DNA of 58,741 bases, from assembly GCF_015773195.1 (NCBI RefSeq), contig NZ_JADWYK010000023.1, forward strand, positions 1-58,741, in the 5' to 3' direction. The DNA is from Hymenobacter guriensis (GTDB taxonomy: Bacteria; Bacteroidota; Bacteroidia; Cytophagales; Hymenobacteraceae). The position numbers were made by a program, and so were the translations under genes. The notes under the pieces were generated by a model. The model did no database searches, was not told where the DNA came from, and worked only from the letters and a program-made list of their open reading frames with translations. Positions 1 to 8,032 of this stretch are shown here, piece by piece; position 1 is the stretch's first letter; every line of letters begins with the position of its first letter.

Positions 1-77
1 GGCGGGGCGCTCAACGGCAAGACCGTGTTCATGCCCGGCTGGACCGAGCGCGAAATCATCGCCGGCGATGATAAGGC
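1..77. repeat. Left arm of 77-bp terminal inverted repeat
   Basis: Bases 1-77 are identical to the reverse complement of 58665-58741; the match stops at base 78 (a here, c in the other copy). Both arms lie inside TonB-dependent receptor coding sequence at the same codons. An exact, odd-length overlap at both contig ends is what a de Bruijn assembler leaves at an unresolved repeat, so I read this as an assembly boundary rather than a transposon end. Confidence 0.85.
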
Positions 78-1752
78 AACGATGTGGAAGCTGCTACCCT
101 CGGTGCACTTTCTGGTGACGGACAAAATAAAAGCAATGGTGGAGTTCAAGCGGGCCCAGGGCACGACAGCTTACCAGTACACCAACCGCTACCGGTTTAA
201 AAATATTGCTACGAATCAGTACCGGGCGGAACTGAAAAGCGACCGCTGGTTTGTCCGGGCCTACCAGACCCAGGACTTCGGGGAAGATTCGTACGATTTG
301 TCGTTTACCGGTACGTATATGCAAACGGCAGTTGACCCACGCACCGGGACGGCGAACAGGAGTTATGCCCAGCAGTACTTCGGGGCCTATGCCCTGGCCT
401 ACAACACGTTTTTGGCCAACCCGGCCAACGCCGGCAACACGGCCGGGGCCGAGCAGGCCGCCCGCGCGCAGGCCGCCCCCTTCCAGCTCATGGCCGGCTC
501 CCCCGAATTCAATGCACTCCGTAAACAAATTATTACGGATGAAATGCCCGGCAGAGGGACGCAGCTCAATCCAAGCTCCTTTTTAAGTGACCTGAGCACT
601 CAGTACGAGTGGCGCTCACCGGTTGCGAATGGGGTAATTGGTGGGGGATATCGCCAGTACCGGCTGGGTTCTAACGGTCAGCTCTTCTCAGATCAGGATG
701 GCAAGCGCATTATCAACGATGAGTATGGCATCTTTACGCAGCTCACAAAATCGGCCTGGAAGGATAAGCTAAAGTTTATGGGGGCAGCCCGCCTCGATGG
801 GTTCCAAAACTTCCCGCAGCTCTTCTCACCCCGGGTTGCCATGATTTATTCCGCCGGCAAACAGGAACAGCATACCTTCCGGGCCAGTTTCGGGCAGGCT
901 TTTCGTTCGCCAACCCAGCAGGGCCAGTACCTGCAACTGGATTTGCAGCGGCTTATTTTGCTGGGCAACGTGAATAAGGGCTTTCAGGGCTACAGCACGG
1001 AAATTGAAGGGGTGTTGCCAACAATCCTTTCTTCACAAACTCCGGCAGAGGCTACTTTACAGGCCTACGAAGTCAACATCAATAACCTAAAGCCGGAGCG
1101 CGTGGCCACGTGGGAAATCGGCTACAAAGGGCAGCCGGCCGCCAAGCTGACAGTAGACGCGAACTTTTACATCAGTAATTACCGGGACTTCATCCGGCAG
1201 GTGAGATTTATTGGTAATGTAGACGGGAGCCGTCCGACGCCGGCGCAGCTGGCGGCGGCAGCCACCGGGGCACGGCCACTGCAGACCGGCCCGACGCGCG
1301 TGATCCAGGTGCAGGCCAACGCGGCCCAGCAGGTGCACGCCTCCGGCAGCATGGCCTCGCTGACTTACAGGCCCCGCAAGCAGTTGAACCTGACGGGCAA
1401 CTACACGCTCAGCCTGCTGGAGCGCAAGCGCCTGCCTGAGCGCTTCCAGGCCTACTACAACACGCCCCGCCACAAGTTCAATCTGGGCGCCTACGGGGAA
1501 GTGGGCAAGGCCTTCAACTACTCGCTCAACTACCGTTGGGCCGAAGGCCATCTGTACGAGTCTCCCTTTGCCACCGGCCAGCTCGAAAATTATTCGACCC
1601 TTGATGCCGATCTAGGCTTTCGGCTGCCGAAGCAGCATACACTACTACAGGTCGGAGGTACCAATCTGCTTAACTCGCGGAACATACAAGTGTACGGGGG
1701 GCCGCAGATCGGCCGGCTTGTGTACCTTGGCCTGACCGTAGAGGTAAAATAA
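1..1752 (+). CDS. TonB-dependent receptor, 5'-truncated by the window edge (copy A)
   Basis: Outer-membrane beta-barrel part of a TonB-dependent receptor, which imports a bulky ligand using energy passed on by TonB-ExbBD. The frame is open from base 1 (GALNGKTVF), so signal peptide, TonB box and most of the plug lie outside; the GTG at 25 is not the real start. Visible are alternating aromatic/polar strands, a FRSPTQQGQYL motif near residue 300 (counting from base 1), LKPERVATWEIGYKG near 363 and a terminal strand ending GLTVEVK. A sister gene sits in opposite orientation at 56993-58741, and blocks of the two are almost identical while others differ clearly. The kinase gene starts 13 nt downstream, so co-transcription is likely. 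The ligand cannot be read from the sequence. Confidence 0.9.
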   Translation, partial: GGALNGKTVFMPGWTEREIIAGDDKATMWKLLPSVHFLVTDKIKAMVEFKRAQGTTAYQYTNRYRFKNIATNQYRAELKSDRWFVRAYQTQDFGEDSYDLSFTGTYMQTAVDPRTGTANRSYAQQYFGAYALAYNTFLANPANAGNTAGAEQAARAQAAPFQLMAGSPEFNALRKQIITDEMPGRGTQLNPSSFLSDLSTQYEWRSPVANGVIGGGYRQYRLGSNGQLFSDQDGKRIINDEYGIFTQLTKSAWKDKLKFMGAARLDGFQNFPQLFSPRVAMIYSAGKQEQHTFRASFGQAFRSPTQQGQYLQLDLQRLILLGNVNKGFQGYSTEIEGVLPTILSSQTPAEATLQAYEVNINNLKPERVATWEIGYKGQPAAKLTVDANFYISNYRDFIRQVRFIGNVDGSRPTPAQLAAAATGARPLQTGPTRVIQVQANAAQQVHASGSMASLTYRPRKQLNLTGNYTLSLLERKRLPERFQAYYNTPRHKFNLGAYGEVGKAFNYSLNYRWAEGHLYESPFATGQLENYSTLDADLGFRLPKQHTLLQVGGTNLLNSRNIQVYGGPQIGRLVYLGLTVEVK

Positions 1753-1765
1753 CTATTCTGTGAAT

Positions 1766-3724
1766 ATGAAAGATTTTACCCTGACAACGGTTTTCTCACC
1801 CTATGCCCTTCTCCTTACCAGTTGTTTTCTGATTCCCCTGTCGCTGATTGCGCAGCCAAGTCATTCTGATACGGGTGATTTGATTGAGCATGGGCTTTCT
1901 TACGAATCTACCCCCTCCCCTCCTGTCACCAGCATCAGGAATGCGCAGCATGTGCAGCAGCTAAATAAGACGGCTATGCTCATGGTGAATAATAGGGGCC
2001 TGGCTGCTGGCCGGCAGCATGCGGGTATAGCCCTGCAATATGCCCGCAAAGTAAAAGACATACCAGGCGAGCTGGACGCACTACGGTTATCCGGCTTGCT
2101 GGCCAGTGAGGATGGTGATCTGGGCGCCGCAATGCAGTACTATACAGTCGGGCTGAAAAAGGCCCGAAACTATAGCTACACGCAGGATTATTGGTCGTTT
2201 TACAATAGCATGGGGGCAACGGCCACCGATATGGGGAACCACAAGTATGCCGGCAAGCTGCTGCATGAGGCCCTGCAGAGTTATAAACGCTATCCGCCCC
2301 TGAGCAAAGATTCAGCAGTAGTCGCGGCATCGATCTGTTCAAATCTGGCGACCTGCTATTCACGTCTGGGCAATCATGGCAAAGCCTTGGCCTATGGACG
2401 TCGGGCGATTGCGACGCTGGCGCCTGTTCAGTACCGGGCGAGTGTCACCAAGCTGGTGGCAGGCTTGCTGGAAATGAAATCAGTTCATTACGCGGCCAGG
2501 GACTCCGCGCAGCGTCGGCTGCAAGCGGCGACAGCCATCCATCACCGCCAGAACAATGTGCTGGGCGAGGCGCACACGCTACTAGATCTGGCGGACTTCA
2601 ACTTCAAACTGGGTAACCTGGCCACTGCTAACCGCCTGGCACTGGAGACAAATGAGCTGGCCCGCCGGATCAAGTCGGTTGGAATCCAACGTTCGGCCCT
2701 GCAGCTGCTCAGTCAGATAACCGTAGCGAAAGGCAACTTCCGGGACGCAGTTATGTATCGCGACCAGCTGGCGGCCTTGAATTCGACCATATTCACGATT
2801 GAAACTGCTCGTTCCCTGGGGCAGCAACGGGCCTCACTGGAAGCCCGGCAGCGGGAACATGACCGGATGCGGATTCAAAAGCTTACACAGGCCAACCTGG
2901 AAAACCGGAAGCTAAGTAATACCCAGCGTTACTGGATGATGATCATGTTGGGGTCATTACTGGTGGCCATCATCTGTATCGTAATCGTTACGTTGTATTA
3001 CCGGAAGCTCAAAGAGCGGAATACCTCCCTCAGTCTGGCAAATGAGGAAATTCAGCGGCAGGCGGAGGAGAACCAGCGGCAGGCGGATGAAAACCACCGT
3101 CAGGCGGAGGAGAATCAGCGGCAGGCGGCAGAAAAACAGGTGTTGCTGCAGGAACTACACCACCGGGTAAAGAATAACCTTCAAATTATTAGCACCCTGC
3201 TGTCCTGGCAACAGGAAGTGGAGCCAGAGTTGGCCAGCGCTTTGGAAGCCAGCCAGGCCCGGATTCTGAGTATGGCGCTGGTCCATGAGCAGTTGTATGC
3301 GACCGACAACCTGGCGGAAGTACAGCTGGATGCATATCTGACCAAACTTCTCGACACGCTGCATACTTCCTACAACTCGACACAAAAGCCGATCATCATA
3401 ACGAAAACACTGGCCCCGTTGATCATGACGGTCAAGGAAGCAATACCCTTCGGCCTGTTGGTAAACGAGCTGGTTACGAACTCCTACAAGCATGCTTTCG
3501 CTGGAAGGGCAAGTGGGCGTGTGCATGTCGAATTAAGTGGCCAAGGGGCCTCATTTCAGCTTTTGGTTGCCGACGATGGCTTGGGCTTACATAACAGCAA
3601 CAAGGTTCCGACGGCCTCACTGGGTACGCAGCTAATCGCCAGCCTTGCCAAGCAGCTCAAAGCCATCCTGGAGGTCGAATCTGACTGCCATACCGGTACC
3701 CGGTGTACCCTTGCACGTGCGTAG
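1766..3724 (+). CDS. TPR-containing sensor histidine kinase, HisKA_2 type
   Basis: Inner-membrane sensor kinase. The ATG at 1766 is preferred over the in-frame GTG at 1760 because it leads straight into a signal-like segment (LLLTSCFLIPLSLIAQ). The next 350 residues are helical TPR-like repeats and should be periplasmic. One membrane helix follows (about 392-413, WMMIMLGSLLVAIICIVIV), then a coiled coil made of near-identical heptads (EENQRQA), then the HisKA_2 box LHHRVKNNLQ with the likely phospho-acceptor His near 466. An HATPase domain closes the protein, with N box LLVNELVTNSYKHAF and G box DDGLGL. No receiver domain or cognate regulator lies next to it; the nearest is the LytTR regulator at 8621-9388. 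It lies directly behind receptor copy A, so it may sense receptor-related cargo, but that is inference. Confidence 0.88.
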   Translation: MKDFTLTTVFSPYALLLTSCFLIPLSLIAQPSHSDTGDLIEHGLSYESTPSPPVTSIRNAQHVQQLNKTAMLMVNNRGLAAGRQHAGIALQYARKVKDIPGELDALRLSGLLASEDGDLGAAMQYYTVGLKKARNYSYTQDYWSFYNSMGATATDMGNHKYAGKLLHEALQSYKRYPPLSKDSAVVAASICSNLATCYSRLGNHGKALAYGRRAIATLAPVQYRASVTKLVAGLLEMKSVHYAARDSAQRRLQAATAIHHRQNNVLGEAHTLLDLADFNFKLGNLATANRLALETNELARRIKSVGIQRSALQLLSQITVAKGNFRDAVMYRDQLAALNSTIFTIETARSLGQQRASLEARQREHDRMRIQKLTQANLENRKLSNTQRYWMMIMLGSLLVAIICIVIVTLYYRKLKERNTSLSLANEEIQRQAEENQRQADENHRQAEENQRQAAEKQVLLQELHHRVKNNLQIISTLLSWQQEVEPELASALEASQARILSMALVHEQLYATDNLAEVQLDAYLTKLLDTLHTSYNSTQKPIIITKTLAPLIMTVKEAIPFGLLVNELVTNSYKHAFAGRASGRVHVELSGQGASFQLLVADDGLGLHNSNKVPTASLGTQLIASLAKQLKAILEVESDCHTGTRCTLARA

Positions 3725-3942
3725 TTGAATGCTACCGGCGGAGCTAACGTCAAATCCGAGCAGCCCATGCCGTAGCATGAGCAGATGAACGTGTGTTGAG
3801 TTCCATTGCTCGTGTAGGTCGCGCTTAGCCCTGCGGCACCAAGAAATTCGCTTGGCCTGTAACTTCATTGGCCTAGCGATGGCCGGAATAAGCCCTAGAA
3901 AATACTTTATAGATGAGGCACTAGCTTGTATAGCATGCATGG

Positions 3943-3977
3943 AAAAGCCCCGACTTCAGGGAGGAGTCAGGGCTTTT
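3943..3977. terminator. Bidirectional rho-independent terminator
   Basis: Hairpin with arms 3943-3955 and 3965-3977, one mismatch, GC-rich inner stem, with A-run and T-run on the outside. It lies between the convergent kinase (ends 3724) and esterase (ends 4002), so it can serve both strands. The 3725-3942 stretch before it holds no supported gene. Confidence 0.75.
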
Positions 3978-4001
3978 GTGAGTGGAGTACCGCGGGCAGG
4001 A

Positions 4002-5150
4002 TTACTGCAGGGCGGACTTTAGGTCAGCCGTCGCTACCCCCTGAGCCTGCTTAGCGTCGGGCACCACGGCTGCCATACCGAAGAACTCATGGGTGGTGCC
4101 AGCGTAGAGTTTATAGTTGACCTTTACCCCAGCAGCTTGCAGCTTGTCCGCCAAGGCCTTGCCTTCGCTTTTGAGTGGATCATAGTCCGCCCCGATGATG
4201 GTCGTCGGCGGCAGGCCTTTCAGATTCGCCGCCACCAGGTTGATACGCGGGTCCTTGCCGTCGGCCGGTGTACGCAGGTAGTTCTTGAAGAACCACTCCA
4301 TGCCCGCCTTATCCAGGGGTTTCGTTTCCGTGCTTGCTTGGTACGAGGGCGTATTCGTGTCGGAGCCCGCGATGGGATACACCAGCAGTTGATGCTTGGG
4401 CAGCGCCACTTTCTTGTCACGTGCCTGCATACTGACGGCACACGCCAAGCCACCGCCTGCACTTTCCCCGGCCACGGCCACTTTCTTGGCGTCGCCTTTG
4501 ATGCTGGCCGCATTCTTCAGCACCCACTGGTAGGCGGCAAATGCGTCGTCATGCGCCGTCGGAAATTTATGCTCCGGGCCTTTGCGGTACTCGACCGAAA
4601 CCACAACGGCGCCCGTCTGCTCGCACAAGGCTTGAGCGGAGGTGTGGTAGGTATCGATGGTAGCAATGACCCAGCCACCGCCGTGGTAGTAGACAATAAC
4701 TGGAAAAGGACCATTGCCGGTCTTAGGCGTATAGATGCGAGCCTTCACGCCGCTCATCAGGGTCTGGCTGGCCGTGTCGCAGTTCATGGGCGGGGGCGTA
4801 ATCTGGCTGACCTGCATCTGCTTCATGGCGGCATCCGCGGCCGTAGGCTGCTGACGAGCTTCCGGAGCCGTGAGCTGCGGCAGGGGCTTGGGCTTTAAGC
4901 TCATAAGCTGCTCAATCACGGCCTGCATCTCGGGCTTCAGGTTCGGCCCCCAAGCGGGTTTGGGACCGGTGGGCTTTACCTCGCCGGGCGAGCTGCCCCC
5001 GGTAGCATATGCTACGGCCGGAGCCTCGGCACTGGTGCTGGTGGCGGTTGTGTTGGGTTTGGAATCACAGTTGCCTAGCAGCAGGGTGCCAGCTAGGGCC
5101 GGAAGGAGCAGCCAGGCAGAGGAAGGCATCGGAGAGGAAGAATGTGGCAT
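4002..5150 (-). CDS. Exported alpha/beta-hydrolase (HSL-type esterase)
   Basis: Carboxylesterase of the hormone-sensitive-lipase (Abhydrolase_3) family, hydrolysing short acyl or aryl esters. The oxyanion-hole motif HGGGW, nucleophile elbow GESAGG, acid in GADYDPL and catalytic histidine in GTTHEFF are all present and in family order. ATG at 5150 is chosen because it begins MPHSSSPMPSSAWLLLPALA, an export signal, followed by LLGNC, a poor lipobox with Asn before Cys; an upstream in-frame start at 5240 would run into the sigma-factor gene. A Pro/Ala-rich linker of about 60 residues separates the signal from the catalytic domain. It lies 74 nt behind the ECF sigma gene on the same strand, so the sigma factor may control it, though no promoter repeat was confirmed. 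Confidence 0.88.
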   Translation of the reverse strand: MPHSSSPMPSSAWLLLPALAGTLLLGNCDSKPNTTATSTSAEAPAVAYATGGSSPGEVKPTGPKPAWGPNLKPEMQAVIEQLMSLKPKPLPQLTAPEARQQPTAADAAMKQMQVSQITPPPMNCDTASQTLMSGVKARIYTPKTGNGPFPVIVYYHGGGWVIATIDTYHTSAQALCEQTGAVVVSVEYRKGPEHKFPTAHDDAFAAYQWVLKNAASIKGDAKKVAVAGESAGGGLACAVSMQARDKKVALPKHQLLVYPIAGSDTNTPSYQASTETKPLDKAGMEWFFKNYLRTPADGKDPRINLVAANLKGLPPTTIIGADYDPLKSEGKALADKLQAAGVKVNYKLYAGTTHEFFGMAAVVPDAKQAQGVATADLKSALQ

Positions 5151-5224
5151 TAATAAACACGGTTTAGACAAGAAAAAATGGTATTGCGTAGGTGCATACG
5201 CAGGCCCTATAGATGGGTTGGCCG

Positions 5225-5791
5225 CTACCGTTCCCGCCACACAGCGGCTAGCTGCCGAAGTGCTGCCCGATTCTGCGTTTTAACGGTGCCCACAGGCATA
5301 TCCAAGTGTTCTGCTACTTCCGCCTGGCTCAACCCGTCAAAATACCGCAGCTCCATGAGCACTTGGTAATCAGGCCGTAGATAGCGCAGGCAGGCCCGCA
5401 CATCCAGGTGTTCAGGCTGAAAGCTTGTACTGGGCTCTGCGGCAGATTTGCCTGTCGCCTGCTGCTCCACACAGGGCCGGTTGTGTACCCGTCGTAAGGT
5501 ATCCAGGGCCTGGTAGCGGCAAATTTGCAGCGCCCAGGTAAACAGGCGGCCCCGGCTGGCATCGTAGCTGGCAAAGGAAAACCAGATTTTGATCAACGCG
5601 TCCTGTAAGGCGTCTTCCGCCATAGCGGGGGACTTGACCACCGTCAGAAGAAAGCGGTAGAGGGTTGCGCCGTAGCGGTCATAAAAGACACTCATCGCGG
5701 TCTCTTCCCGGGCATATAACCGTTGCACGAGCAGGGCCTCGGCTTCAGGGGCAGTAGAAATATGGGCATTCGGGCGTAGCGTTGAAAACAT
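5225..5791 (-). CDS. ECF-type RNA polymerase sigma factor
   Basis: Sigma-70 family factor of extracytoplasmic-function size (188 aa). Region 2 is seen as YDRYGATLYRFLLTVVKSPA, EDALQDALIKIWF and GRLFTWALQICRYQALDTLR (roughly residues 35-105). Region 4 is a helix-turn-helix, LMELRYFDGLSQAEVAEHLD followed by MPVGTVKTQNRAALRQL (about 140-183). A Cys-containing low-complexity linker joins them. No anti-sigma factor with a zinc-binding ZAS motif is adjacent; the following gene on the strand is the esterase. A second, broken sigma factor of the same class lies at 22830-23227. Confidence 0.92.
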   Translation of the reverse strand: MFSTLRPNAHISTAPEAEALLVQRLYAREETAMSVFYDRYGATLYRFLLTVVKSPAMAEDALQDALIKIWFSFASYDASRGRLFTWALQICRYQALDTLRRVHNRPCVEQQATGKSAAEPSTSFQPEHLDVRACLRYLRPDYQVLMELRYFDGLSQAEVAEHLDMPVGTVKTQNRAALRQLAAVWRER

Positions 5792-5935
5792 AAATAGCCG
5801 TAGCCGCTTGTGGCTAGGCCTTAGTACGCAGGAAGCTGGATCGTAAGTTGCCGGGACGCCGTATAGTCTCCTGTTTAAGAAAAAAACTCCCTGGCTGAGC
5901 TTGCCTTTTCCAGCAGTAAGGGAAAACTTTAGTCG

Positions 5936-6115
5936 ATGGAAAGCCTCGAAGACCGACGCAAATTGGTGACCATGGCTGTGCGCTTAACCGAGGGCTCGGC
6001 CTTAGCGCCGGACGCATACGAGTTGGGGCTGCTACTGCGCTATCTGGATGGCTCACTCACGCTTGCGCAGGTGCTAGAGCGGCTGGAGGTGCGTGAGAAG
6101 GTTCGGACGTCCTAG
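5936..6115 (+). CDS. Small VbhA-like antitoxin-type protein
   Basis: A 59-residue helical ORF beginning MESLEDRRKLVTMAVRLTEG. The second half, APDAYELGLLLRYLDGSLTL followed by AQVLERL, has the spacing of the Fic antitoxin VbhA (x-P-D, R-x-x-x-G-x-L, V-x-x-x-L). The strict inhibitory motif [ST]xxxE[GN] is not met: TEG is there, but Val occupies the Ser/Thr position. No Fic gene is adjacent, although a Fic-fold protein exists at 21424. It stops 5 nt before the convergent gene at 6120. It was found by reading the frame and is too short for most ORF callers. The assignment rests on recalled family features, not on a search. Confidence 0.5.
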   Translation: MESLEDRRKLVTMAVRLTEGSALAPDAYELGLLLRYLDGSLTLAQVLERLEVREKVRTS

Positions 6116-6119
6116 ACAG

Positions 6120-6434
6120 TTACGAGGTCTGCAGCAACTCCAGTGTAACCTTTAGGCTGGCACGCAAAAAGGCCCAGCCAACTATCCCCTGCCCTGCTTC
6201 CAATTGCTGGAGAACGGTCTGCTGCTGTTGCCGCAAAACACTGACTTGCTGTAGCAGCTGTAGCTGGTGCTGATTTGCGGGATGGTTTTGCGCTAGTTGC
6301 TGGGCATGCTGTATCGTGGTGGCTACGAGCTCTAGTAAAGCCTGTCCATTGGTTTGGGAAGGGGAATCCAGGGGGAGTGCCTGAAGCCGCAGCAAGCTCT
6401 GGCGGGCGTAAGTGACACGAAGAGGGGCAGACAT
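6120..6434 (-). CDS. Hypothetical helical protein
   Basis: About 104 residues from the ATG at 6434 (MSAPLRVTYARQSLLRLQAL). The frame stays open further upstream to 6644, but that part has no protein-like composition and overlaps the start of the divergent gene at 6657. The product is rich in Gln and Leu (HQLQLLQQVSVLRQQQQTVL), suggesting a short coiled coil and possible dimerisation. No membrane helix or signal is seen, and I do not recognise the family. It is convergent with the small gene at 5936-6115. Confidence 0.45.
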   Translation of the reverse strand: MSAPLRVTYARQSLLRLQALPLDSPSQTNGQALLELVATTIQHAQQLAQNHPANQHQLQLLQQVSVLRQQQQTVLQQLEAGQGIVGWAFLRASLKVTLELLQTS

Positions 6435-6656
6435 AGCGAGCGTTGGCCGTGAAAAAGCGACAGACAAACGCAATAGGTGGTTGGCAGTGTGGAACACAAC
6501 CGAAGCCATGCAGGGCAAAGATAATAAAACTGTTACAGGATTTTGCGCATAGATAAATGTGTTATTCCCGCATAGCCATTTCCGTAGTTTCCCGCTTGCC
6601 GGACGACAGCCTAGCGGCGAATTTTGCTGATTAGTGATCAGCAAAGTCCGTTCAGT

Positions 6657-6857
6657 ATGGCCTATCTACCCAAATACGGCCCACAGGCGCAGACTCCGCA
6701 GCAGCGTGCCCGTATTCTGGCCCAGATGAAGGCTGCCAATCCAGCTCTCTATAAAGACCTCCCGCCCACTTTGGAGCAACTGCATGCTCGCTACGTCGCG
6801 GGCGAGCTAAGCTGGACGGACGTGTGCTACCTGAGCGAGCATGAGCAAGCCCGGTAA
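6657..6857 (+). CDS. Small protein with VbhA-like C-terminal motif
   Basis: About 66 residues from ATG 6657 (MAYLPKYGPQAQTPQQRARI). The C-terminal half reads LPPTLEQLHARYVAGELSWT followed by DVCYL, which echoes the ARYxxGEhxxxxV signature of VbhA-type antitoxins and of the 5936-6115 product. The usual Ser/Thr-x-x-x-Glu inhibitory motif is not visible. It is transcribed away from the 6120-6434 gene. It could be an orphan antitoxin, or simply a family of small helical regulators common in these bacteria. Confidence 0.5.
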   Translation: MAYLPKYGPQAQTPQQRARILAQMKAANPALYKDLPPTLEQLHARYVAGELSWTDVCYLSEHEQAR

Positions 6858-6883
6858 CCAACCCCAATTGGGCAAGCGGCTTT

Positions 6884-7147
6884 CTACCCTTGCTGCATAG
6901 CCCGTACCACGGCCTGTAGCAGCACTGGCTTGCCTACGCGCTCGGCTTCGGCCGGGTACTGTTGCAAATAGTAATCGGTCAGGTGTTCGGCGAAGGCAGA
7001 CGGGCCCATTGTCTCTAGCAGGCGGCGCGGAGCGCGCACGGCGTAGGTGTGCACCCCGAGTAAGTCCTGCTGAAAGAGAAAGCTGAGCGGGTCGGCAGTG
7101 GGCTCTTCTACGTGGACCCCGATAAAGAACTTGGCGTTGGAATCCAT
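6884..7147 (-). CDS. Hypothetical protein
   Basis: 87 residues from ATG 7147 (MDSNAKFFIGVHVEEPTADP). The frame continues upstream, but those codons overlap the end of the 7173-7613 gene and look non-coding. It is a compact acidic protein with predicted strands (FFIGVHVEE, GVHTYAVRA) then helices (LLETMGPSAFAEHLTDYYLQ), without signal peptide or membrane segment. It sits 25 nt downstream of 7173-7613 on the same strand, so the two are probably one transcript. I do not recognise the family. Confidence 0.5.
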   Translation of the reverse strand: MDSNAKFFIGVHVEEPTADPLSFLFQQDLLGVHTYAVRAPRRLLETMGPSAFAEHLTDYYLQQYPAEAERVGKPVLLQAVVRAMQQG

Positions 7148-7172
7148 AAAGGTGATGCTGGGGCGGCGGGGG

Positions 7173-7613
7173 TCAGATGGTGGGTGGCTGGTCGTGTGCT
7201 TGGCCCTCCGAGTGCAGCCAGGCCGCCGCTTGTTCCAGGTCCGTGAATGTAGCCGCGTGCACAAGCTCGCGCAACTGGTGTAGTACATGATCGGTATGCA
7301 GTCGCCGAGCAGGATCGTCCTGGGGCAACACAGCGTACCGTACGATGGGTGGCGGTGTGGGGATAGTATTCGGTAGCCACTCCGTTAGCAGCCATTGGCG
7401 GTCGGCTACCTCGAAAGCGGCCGGCATGGCGCGGTGGTCAGCGAGGATACCATAGAGCTGGTAGCGAGCCAGCAGGTTGGCGGCGTGCACATACAAGGCG
7501 CGCAGCTCCTGGCTGGTCATCGATTCCCCCGAGAAGTGCAGGTAGGCAAAGGCTTTGGGCACGAACAGCACCGAGCCCACGGCATTGGAGAAGTATAGAT
7601 GAGGAGCGATCAT
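7173..7613 (-). CDS. Hypothetical protein, possible SpoIIAA/STAS-like fold
   Basis: 146 residues, soluble. The order is strand-rich N-terminus (LYFSNAVGSVLFVPKAFAYL), then LRALYVHAANLLARYQLYGI and LADHRAMPAAFEVADRQWLL, then a C-terminal ATFTDLEQAAAWLHSE. A terminal [FxD]xxxAxxWL stretch and the central L-A-D-x-R remind me of small SpoIIAA-like proteins frequent in Hymenobacter, which usually have no known role. That link is by general pattern only. It is the first gene of a two-gene minus-strand unit with 6884-7147. Confidence 0.5.
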   Translation of the reverse strand: MIAPHLYFSNAVGSVLFVPKAFAYLHFSGESMTSQELRALYVHAANLLARYQLYGILADHRAMPAAFEVADRQWLLTEWLPNTIPTPPPIVRYAVLPQDDPARRLHTDHVLHQLRELVHAATFTDLEQAAAWLHSEGQAHDQPPTI

Positions 7614-7652
7614 GAGTATGCAATAATAACCACAGTTTGATAAAGGAAAGGA

Positions 7653-7892
7653 CTATACTGTCACCCGATGAATAAGTCGCTGGACAGTCTTAGAGAAGAA
7701 CAGCTTGCCGCGGCGGGTGCGGTAGCCGGCCTCGTTGAGCTCATAGGCAATCTGCTGCAAGGTGTGCCCCTGCGCATGTAGCAGCGAAGCCAGCCGCGCC
7801 GCCTGGCGGTTGGCTTGACTGGCCTGGGCGACGCTCGGTTCCTGATGCCTGGGGAATTTCCTCGGCCGTGGCTGTTGGGCTGTCTGGGCCAT
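7653..7892 (-). CDS. Small basic protein with recombinase-like helix-turn-helix
   Basis: 79 residues; the N-terminus is basic and Pro/Gln-rich. The rest reads RLASLLHAQGHTLQQIAYEL, NEAGYRTRRGKLF, SKTVQRLIHR. This matches the pattern seen in the Recombinase region of large serine recombinases (I-A-x-x-L-N-x-x-G-x-x-T-R-R-G-K-x-x), here standing alone with no catalytic domain. It may be a remnant of a serine recombinase or a free-standing DNA-binding module. The strong hairpin at 7956-8007 lies upstream. Confidence 0.5.
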   Translation of the reverse strand: MAQTAQQPRPRKFPRHQEPSVAQASQANRQAARLASLLHAQGHTLQQIAYELNEAGYRTRRGKLFFSKTVQRLIHRVTV

Positions 7893-7955
7893 TCTCGCCA
7901 GCAGTATACACCATGCACATAATACTCCTCACGGCAGAGCGATGGCTAGCTGCAA

Positions 7956-8007
7956 AACCCATCAGGGGGCATGAACCGCTGGTAAGGTTCATGCCCCCTG
8001 ATGGGTT
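7956..8007. terminator. 22-bp perfect hairpin, probable terminator of 8033-8416
   Basis: Arms 7956-7977 and 7986-8007 are perfectly complementary with an 8-nt loop. Read on the minus strand it follows the stop of the 8033-8416 gene by 25 nt and ends in TTTT, as a terminator should. The stem is unusually long and fully perfect, so a structured RNA or a protein-binding dyad is also possible. Confidence 0.6.
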
Positions 8008-8032
8008 AGTTATAGGCTGCCAGACTCGCTGA

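Noticed and set aside
3725..3942. Possible transposase remnant
   Set aside because: A frame reading RLALRHQEIRLACNFIGLAM looked protein-like, but I could not match it to any transposase family.
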